Positions 1-3,422 of a stretch of 6,178 nt of DNA are shown in pieces (the first letter of the stretch is position 1; each line of letters opens with the position of its first letter). Source of the stretch: GWF2-38-69 sp037127655. Lineage in GTDB: Bacteria > Verrucomicrobiota > Lentisphaeria > Victivallales > GWF2-38-69. Position numbers and translations under genes: made by a program. Under the pieces are notes generated by a model, which searched no databases, had not been told where the DNA came from, and saw nothing but the letters and a program-made list of their open reading frames with translations. The DNA lies in NCBI GenBank assembly GCA_037127655.1, contig JBAXXY010000159.1, positions 1-6,178 on the forward strand, given 5' to 3'.

Positions 1-242
1 TCTCATCATCAATTTCAACTTACGATTTGCGTCCGTTGTTTTGGTGATGGGCTCTTAAAATGCCTCTGTCTCATTTTTTAGCAAATCAAAATCTCTAAAT
101 ATTTTTAAGATATTTTTAGAAGGGAATTGATTTTATATCGCAATTAATTGGTGACTAGAATATTATGTAGATAATTAAATTTACTGTTGTTCAATCATCC
201 TAAATTTACCTCCCTTTTGGAGTCTTACATAACCCTAAAAAT
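1..242. other. A+T-rich non-coding leader region
   Basis: No convincing gene is visible. A stop-free minus-strand stretch of about 18 codons runs off the left edge, too short to call. A short near-tandem A+T repeat (TATTTTTAAGA then TATTTTTAGA) lies at 100-120. The promoter of the small Lys/Ala-rich gene at 255 should lie here, but I see no -35/-10 pair good enough to name. Confidence 0.5.
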
Positions 243-254
243 AAGGAGTATTAA

Positions 255-365
255 ATGCCAACAGCAAAAAAAGTAGTAAAAGCCCCAGTAGCAGTGAAAA
301 AGGCAGCCCCAGCTAAAGTAGCCGCAAAACCAGTAGCAAAGAAAGCCGCTGCTAAAAAGAAATAG
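255..365 (+). CDS. Lys/Ala-rich histone H1-like small basic protein
   Basis: This gene encodes 36 residues made almost entirely of Lys, Ala, Val and Pro, beginning MPTAKKVVKAPVAVKK and ending AKKAAAKKK. It has no acidic residue and no aromatic residue. The pattern of K/A/P repeats resembles the C-terminal tails of eukaryotic histone H1 and of bacterial H1-like proteins such as chlamydial Hc1/Hc2 and AlgP. Those proteins bind and condense DNA through charge. A nucleoid-binding role is therefore an inference from composition. The start is supported by AAGGAG at 243-248, six bases before the ATG, and a 13-bp hairpin follows about 60 bases after the stop, so it looks like a self-contained transcription unit. 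It is far shorter than Hc1 (about 125 residues), so it is either a minimal family member or the detached tail of a larger gene. The strong ribosome binding site favours the former. Confidence 0.72.
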   Translation: MPTAKKVVKAPVAVKKAAPAKVAAKPVAKKAAAKKK

Positions 366-423
366 CTTCAAGAATAAACTTGGCTATCGTATTTAGCAAT
401 TAAAACAAGCTTTGAGTTAAATT

Positions 424-468
424 CATCCTTCATTGATAGGCTATGTCTTCAATGGAGGATGTTTCTTT
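424..468 (+). terminator. Probable rho-independent terminator of the Lys/Ala-rich gene
   Basis: The arms CATCCTTCATTGA (424-436) and TCAATGGAGGATG (449-461) pair over 13 positions with one G-U wobble and a 12-base loop. TTTCTTT follows at 462-468. The stem is only moderately GC-rich and the T-tract is interrupted, so termination may be partial. It could also serve as an RNA 3'-end stabiliser. Confidence 0.6.
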
Positions 469-481
469 GATACCCCATGTT

Positions 482-512
482 TTGTCCTAGTACCCGAAGT
501 ATGTTCTATAAT
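482..512 (+). promoter_or_regulatory. Candidate sigma-70-type promoter upstream of the hsdM remnant and rhuM
   Basis: A perfect TATAAT lies at 507-512. The best -35 is TTGTCC at 482-487 (four of six consensus matches), with a long 19-base spacer. It would start transcription about 200 bases before rhuM, through the hsdM remnant. A -10 box alone occurs often by chance in A+T-rich DNA. Confidence 0.35.
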
Positions 513-557
513 AAAACTTCTAATTGATCTCTTAATGTTTTATAGTTACAATTTTAA

Positions 558-681
558 ATATCCTGGGAAAAAGAAATAAAACACCTCAATATTCCAAGAT
601 ATGTAGATGCATTTGAGGAAGAAGAGAAACTTGATATTGATGCTGTAGCTGCATGAGGTAGAAAAACTGGAAAAAAGTTAA
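558..681 (+). pseudogene. hsdM: C-terminal remnant of a type I restriction-modification methylase subunit (HsdM), frameshifted
   Basis: In one frame (558-656) the translation includes EIKHLNIPRYVDAFEEEE followed by KLDIDAVAA and then a TGA. This closely matches the conserved HsdM tail, typically of the form NLNIPRYVDTFEEEE followed by an acidic D-x-D-A-V-A-A segment and a coiled coil. The coiled-coil continuation EVEKLEKS appears in the +1 frame from 655 to 678, so one extra base near 654 has broken the frame. A TAA at 679-681 then ends that frame too. No start codon, AdoMet-binding motif or NPPY motif is present, so over 90% of the gene is gone. Intact HsdM methylates adenine as part of the HsdM/HsdS/HsdR complex, and this fragment cannot. 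It sits immediately upstream of rhuM. A third-frame reading (698-730) ends EKLKEVQK with a TGA overlapping the rhuM ATG, which may be the old gene end, though that part is speculative. Confidence 0.75.
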
Positions 682-726
682 CTAACATCCCTTAAAGATG
701 GCAGAGAAACTCAAGGAGGTTCAGAA

Positions 727-1779
727 ATGAGCGAAGAAAATAAAAAACTAATTCGTAATAGCACTGCTGAATTTCTTATTTTTACCGGACAGAGTGGAGA
801 GAAAAGTATAGAAGCCCGTTATGAAGACGAGACTATTTGGCTTACTCAGAAATTGATAGCAGAACTCTTTAATGTGTCAGTTCCTACTATAAATGAGCAC
901 TTATCTAATATCTATGAAGGGAATGAACTCCAGAAAGAGGCAACTATTCGGAAATTCCGAATAGTTCAAAAAGAGGGAAATAGGAATGTTTCAAGAGATG
1001 TAGATTTCTATAACCTTGATGCGATTATCTCTGTAGGCTACAGGGTGAATTCAGTGAGAGCTACTCAATTCCGTCAATGGGCTACAAGGATACTCAAGGA
1101 TTTTTCCATAAAAGGTTATGTAATTGATAAAAATCGGATGGAGAACGGCTCTTTCCTCGGAGAAAACTACTTTGAAAGATTACTCCAGGAAATCCGGGAA
1201 ATCAGGCTCAGCGAAAGACTTTTCTATCAGAAGATAACTGATATTTACGCTACCAGCGTGGATTACAATAAGGATGCTCCGACGACAAAAGAGTTCTTTG
1301 CCAAGGTACAAAACAAACTTCATTATGCCATTCATGGTCATACGGCTGCTGAACTGATAATGAAACGAGCAAATAGCAATATGAGAAATATGGGCTTAAC
1401 TACCTGGGAAAAAGCGCCTGATGGAAAGATCCTGAAAACAGATGTTTCTACAGCTAAGAATTACCTGACAAAAGACGAACTGGAATCTCTTGGCCGAATT
1501 GTCAACGCTTATCTGGACCTGGCCGAAGAGAGGACAAAAAGGAAAATCCCTATGACTATGGAAGATTGGGCAATAAGATTAGATAAATTCCTTGAAGCTG
1601 ATGACAGAGCTATCCTTAAAGATAGCGGTAAAATTGCCGCAGGCATTGCTAAAGATTACGCAGAGAGCGAATTCGAAAAATACCGGATAGTCCAGGACAG
1701 ACTTTTCGAATCTGATTTTGATAAAATAGTCAAAGCTTTACCAAAGATCTCTGAAGATGGGGGAATGGAAGGTGGGTAG
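727..1779 (+). CDS. rhuM: RhuM family protein (virulence protein RhuM-like)
   Basis: This encodes 350 residues, the usual length for the RhuM family (Pfam Virulence_RhuM), and looks complete. Residues 31-62 contain the family's W-L-T-Q helix-turn-helix-like segment (TIWLTQKLIAELFNVSVPTI). Residues 74-135 hold the diagnostic block with FRIVQKEGNRNVSRDVDFYN, YRVNS and RATQFRQWATRIL. The C-terminal half has FFAKVQNKLHYAIHGHTAAE (190-209) and KNYLTKDEL. AAGGAGGT at 713-720, six bases before the ATG, fixes the start. The family is named after a gene on Salmonella pathogenicity island 3 associated with epithelial infection in some hosts. Its biochemical function is not established. Members are often found inside type I restriction loci, next to hsdM or hsdS, and the hsdM fragment directly upstream fits that pattern. 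No hsdS or hsdR follows. A DNA-binding or phage-defence-related role is inference only. Confidence 0.93.
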   Translation: MSEENKKLIRNSTAEFLIFTGQSGEKSIEARYEDETIWLTQKLIAELFNVSVPTINEHLSNIYEGNELQKEATIRKFRIVQKEGNRNVSRDVDFYNLDAIISVGYRVNSVRATQFRQWATRILKDFSIKGYVIDKNRMENGSFLGENYFERLLQEIREIRLSERLFYQKITDIYATSVDYNKDAPTTKEFFAKVQNKLHYAIHGHTAAELIMKRANSNMRNMGLTTWEKAPDGKILKTDVSTAKNYLTKDELESLGRIVNAYLDLAEERTKRKIPMTMEDWAIRLDKFLEADDRAILKDSGKIAAGIAKDYAESEFEKYRIVQDRLFESDFDKIVKALPKISEDGGMEGG

Positions 1780-1788
1780 TTCCATTTT

Positions 1789-1832
1789 GGAACATACCAC
1801 TAAACGCGGCGCAATCGTGGATATGTTCTTTT
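1789..1832 (+). terminator. Terminator-like hairpin after rhuM
   Basis: The arms GAACATACCAC (1790-1800) and GTGGATATGTTC (1817-1828) pair over 11 positions with a single bulged A at 1821. The loop has 16 bases and is GC-rich, and TTTT follows at 1829-1832. The hairpin starts about 10 bases past the rhuM stop. The bulge and short T-tract make it a moderate rather than strong terminator. Confidence 0.55.
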
Positions 1833-1840
1833 AGCATACC

Positions 1841-2017
1841 TCAGGATACAGCTTTTATCTTATTGGAATACAACTCCAGGTAGTAATTACACTTGCCTTC
1901 AAATAATTCAGTAGGACATGAATTCAATTCTGCTCTTATATTTCTTAAATCCTCAACCTTAACTCTGGAAGCAAGAAAGAGGATAACATTTGTCATTTTT
2001 TGTGTTTTTATGGGCAT
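1841..2017 (-). CDS. Hypothetical 58-residue protein, doubtful
   Basis: The minus strand reads 58 codons from an ATG at 2017 (or 51 from an ATG at 1996) to a TGA at 1843-1841. The product has an uncharged stretch MTNVILFLAS, then charged helix-like sequence (KVEDLRNIRAEL), two cysteines and a tyrosine-rich end (CNYYLELYSNKIKAVS). The amino-acid composition looks protein-like rather than random. There is no recognisable ribosome binding site before either start, and I do not recognise a family. The reading frame stays open for at least 25 codons past the TGA, so this could also be the remains of a longer gene. It lies tail-to-tail with rhuM, just past its hairpin. Confidence 0.3.
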   Translation of the reverse strand: MPIKTQKMTNVILFLASRVKVEDLRNIRAELNSCPTELFEGKCNYYLELYSNKIKAVS

Positions 2018-2244
2018 AATATTTAAAATGTTTTATATGGTTTTTATAACAGCCAATTACCAATGATAAGGACTATAAAAGCAAAATCCAGTTCACGCTA
2101 AGTATTTCTATAAAGCCTCCCTCTGCTCTACTTCATCTATACTCAAACTAACTCTAAACTAACTAAGTGAAGCATTGATTCATGAAATATCAGGGAAAAT
2201 ATGTAGTATAGTTGAGTCTATTGATCGAAGGAGCGTTTTTTTAT
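2018..2244. other. A+T-rich intergenic region
   Basis: No gene is visible on either strand. The stretch holds a 9-bp direct repeat (2145-2164) and, near its right end, TATAGT at 2207-2212, a possible -10 for the zinc-ribbon gene without a good -35. The ribosome binding site AAGGAG (2228-2233) for that gene closes the region. Confidence 0.5.
2145..2164 (+). repeat. 9-bp direct repeat with 11-bp periodicity
   Basis: AAACTAACT occurs at 2145-2153 and again at 2156-2164. The 11-base spacing places both copies on the same face of the helix, as at many operator sites. With only two copies, chance or slippage is equally possible. Confidence 0.4.
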
Positions 2245-2391
2245 ATGCCTGATTCTGACTTACTAAAAGTGGTCGTCACTTGCCCCGTTTGCGATGAGAC
2301 CTGGGATATAATTAAAAACTCAATTTATTCTTCAGTCTTTGTAAAGTGTATGTCCTGCAAGGAATGCTTCGAGGTGAAAGATATAAAGTGA
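2245..2391 (+). CDS. Small zinc-ribbon-like protein
   Basis: This encodes 48 residues. Two cysteine pairs, C13-P-V-C16 and C35-M-S-C38, are separated by 18 residues, the layout of a zinc ribbon (two knuckles holding one metal). A further cysteine, C41, lies close behind the second pair. The sequence between is short beta-strand-like (VVVTCPVC, TWDIIKN, SSVFVKC), which fits a rubredoxin-like or zinc-ribbon fold filling the whole protein. AAGGAG at 2228-2233 lies 11 bases before the ATG, a slightly long but usable spacing. The next small cysteine-rich gene begins 35 bases after the stop and has its own ribosome binding site, so the two are probably co-transcribed. Small zinc ribbons bind nucleic acid or protein partners, and no specific role can be read here. 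I do not recognise a named family. Confidence 0.68.
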   Translation: MPDSDLLKVVVTCPVCDETWDIIKNSIYSSVFVKCMSCKECFEVKDIK

Positions 2392-2426
2392 ACTTAGCTT
2401 ATAAACTGCGTCAAAAAGGAAATACT

Positions 2427-2633
2427 ATGAACTATTGCACACAGAATAATGGTGATTGTTCCACTTGTACCTTACTTAAATTCGGCAGAGACTGCCATAA
2501 CAATGCTATTGCTATTGTTAAAAAAGGCTATTGCCAATGCACAATGTCGGTGGCTTATTGCTGGAAACATAAGGCTAACCACGAAGGAAGATTAATTTCT
2601 AAATATAGCCTGAAACCATTGGCTACTCATTAA
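2427..2633 (+). CDS. Small cysteine-rich protein of unknown function
   Basis: The open frame begins at 2346, but I start the gene at the ATG at 2427. AAGGA at 2416-2420 lies six bases before that ATG, and the earlier part of the frame overlaps the zinc-ribbon gene. The product has 68 residues with seven cysteines (C4, C11, C14, C23, C36, C38, C45) and histidines at 24, 48, 52 and 68. The core GDCSTCTLLKFGRDCHNNAI has a C-x2-C-x8-C-H pattern suited to binding zinc or an iron-sulfur cluster. A second group, C36-Q-C38 with C45-W-K-H48, could make another site. There is no signal peptide or membrane helix, so it is probably cytoplasmic. Its basic C-terminus (KHKANHEGRLISKYSLK) could contact nucleic acid. 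I do not recognise a family with certainty. Confidence 0.66.
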   Translation: MNYCTQNNGDCSTCTLLKFGRDCHNNAIAIVKKGYCQCTMSVAYCWKHKANHEGRLISKYSLKPLATH

Positions 2634-2788
2634 AAAGTTTTCATTCGAGAACTGCCTTACCTAAAAGTAATCTGCCGGGAATATTCTGGCAATGTTGACT
2701 AACTACAGTTACTTTACCTAAACATTGTAAATAACGAGAATAGCTTACAACGCTATGTCTTAGATAACCCATAAAAAGGAGACAAACC

Positions 2789-3208
2789 ATGAAAAAATTA
2801 ACTCTAACCTTTGCTACAATAGCAATTTTATTGGGCGCTTATTGCTCATATGCAGATTTAATCATGCCTCAGGATAAGGCACCAGTAATAACTATCACAA
2901 CAGTATCCGATGCTCTTAATATGTCCAATGACAGCCATATATGGCTAGAAGGCAACCTGATAAAGAAAAATTGCAAAAGCTGTTATACCTTTAAGGATTC
3001 TACCGGAGAAATAACAGTCAAGATATGTCCAAAAGCATGGAATAAACTTGATGTGACTCCAGATCAAAAAGTAAGAATTTACGGAGAAGTGGAGAAGAGC
3101 TTCTGGAGACACATAGGATTCTCACCTAACACCAAAATAGAAGCAAAGAAAATTGAAATTGTACCGTCTCCTTCGACCTTGGATAAGATAAAACAGTCCT
3201 TTAATTAA
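2789..3208 (+). CDS. Secreted BOF (bacterial OB-fold) protein, YgiW/YdeI-like
   Basis: This encodes 139 residues. Residues 1-22 form a Sec signal peptide (MKK, hydrophobic core LTFATIAILLGAY, cleavage likely after S-Y-A22), so the mature protein is exported to the periplasm. C19 follows a tyrosine and does not make a lipobox. Residues 36-125 are a BOF domain, recognised from TVSDALN, IWLEGNLIKK, YTFKDSTGEITVKI, VTPDQKVRIYGEVEK and a final TKIEAKKIEI strand. E. coli YgiW and Salmonella YdeI have this fold and are linked to stress and antimicrobial-peptide tolerance. The ligand is unclear. Unusually for the family, the beta-hairpin turn after IKK carries C62-K-S-C65, and C80 ends the next strand. 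In the periplasm these could form a disulfide or bind metal. AAAAGGAG at 2774-2781, seven bases upstream, supports the start. The 155-base gap before it holds TTGACT at 2695-2700 but no good -10. A strong terminator follows. Confidence 0.85.
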   Translation: MKKLTLTFATIAILLGAYCSYADLIMPQDKAPVITITTVSDALNMSNDSHIWLEGNLIKKNCKSCYTFKDSTGEITVKICPKAWNKLDVTPDQKVRIYGEVEKSFWRHIGFSPNTKIEAKKIEIVPSPSTLDKIKQSFN

Positions 3209-3210
3209 TC

Positions 3211-3228
3211 CTACTGTTTAAATAGTAG
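3211..3228. repeat. Imperfect 18-bp palindrome between convergent genes
   Basis: CTACTGTTTAAATAGTAG reads the same on both strands at all but two positions. It lies just after the BOF gene stop and just past the minus-strand ORF stop. It has no T-tract on either side, so it is unlikely to be a terminator on its own. It could be an extra RNA hairpin ahead of the real terminator. Confidence 0.4.
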
Positions 3229-3402
3229 TTATTTTGAAGCCTTGCCTAAAAGCAGGGCTTTTTTGTTTAAAGCTGTTTTGGTTATATGCTTGTTGGCTGG
3301 CTTTAATCCCCCTTGGATCCGTAGTATTTCATACTGCAGCAAAGCGTCATTCCAATTTCTTGCATAAATAGACTCATAACCTATCTGATACGGTTTGAAC
3401 AT
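3229..3402 (-). CDS. Hypothetical 57-residue basic protein downstream of traA
   Basis: This small gene follows traA on the same strand. The ATG is 20 bases past the traA stop, with AAGGAG (3418-3413) ten bases before it. A nearer ATG at 3409 leads to only 11 codons. The product begins MFKPYQIGYESIYARNWNDA, continues with LLQYEILRIQGGLKPANKH and ends in a lysine-rich tail (KTALNKKALLLGKASK). The first 30 residues look helical, with a TPR-like spacing of Y, A, W, A, L, Y and L. There is no signal peptide or cysteine. I do not recognise a family. Position and spacing suggest co-transcription with traA and perhaps a role in transfer. Its last codons coincide with the terminator hairpin of the opposing BOF gene, so that DNA appears to serve both. 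Confidence 0.6.
   Translation of the reverse strand: MFKPYQIGYESIYARNWNDALLQYEILRIQGGLKPANKHITKTALNKKALLLGKASK
3237..3264 (+). terminator. Rho-independent terminator of the BOF gene
   Basis: AAGCCTTGC (3237-3245) pairs with GCAGGGCTT (3252-3260) through nine positions with one wobble and a six-base loop (CTAAAA). The right arm runs into TTTTTT (3259-3264). It lies 28 bases past the BOF stop. On the minus strand the hairpin has no T-tract after it, so it should act only on plus-strand transcripts. Confidence 0.82.
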
Positions 3403-3422
3403 TATTCATCTTCTCCTTGTGC

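Noticed and set aside
1..57. Minus-strand stop-free stretch at the left edge (EPITKTTDANRKLKL)
   Set aside because: It looks protein-like, but it is only about 18 codons, has a stop directly upstream and no start with a ribosome binding site inside the window.
648..656. Possible reading of TGA as a sense codon (as in Gracilibacteria or mycoplasmas), given stops inside the hsdM-like segment
   Set aside because: The HsdM match resumes in a different frame after the TGA, which means a frameshift. The zinc-ribbon gene ends properly on TGA, and tryptophan is encoded by TGG throughout.
2346..2426. N-terminal extension of the cysteine-rich 68-residue protein to an ATG at 2346
   Set aside because: It overlaps the zinc-ribbon gene in another frame and has no ribosome binding site, whereas the ATG at 2427 has a well-spaced AAGGA.
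2695..2724. Promoter for the BOF gene, TTGACT with TAAACA 18 bases later
   Set aside because: The -35 is good (five of six) but the -10 matches only three of six positions, so I do not list it.
2641..2772. Minus-strand 43-residue ORF (starts MGYLRHSVVSYSRYLQ, ends LLLGKAVLE)
   Set aside because: There is no ribosome binding site and it lies antisense to the BOF leader. Its ending resembles the end of the small ORF after traA (about 14 of 18 bases), but that match is too short to rule out chance.
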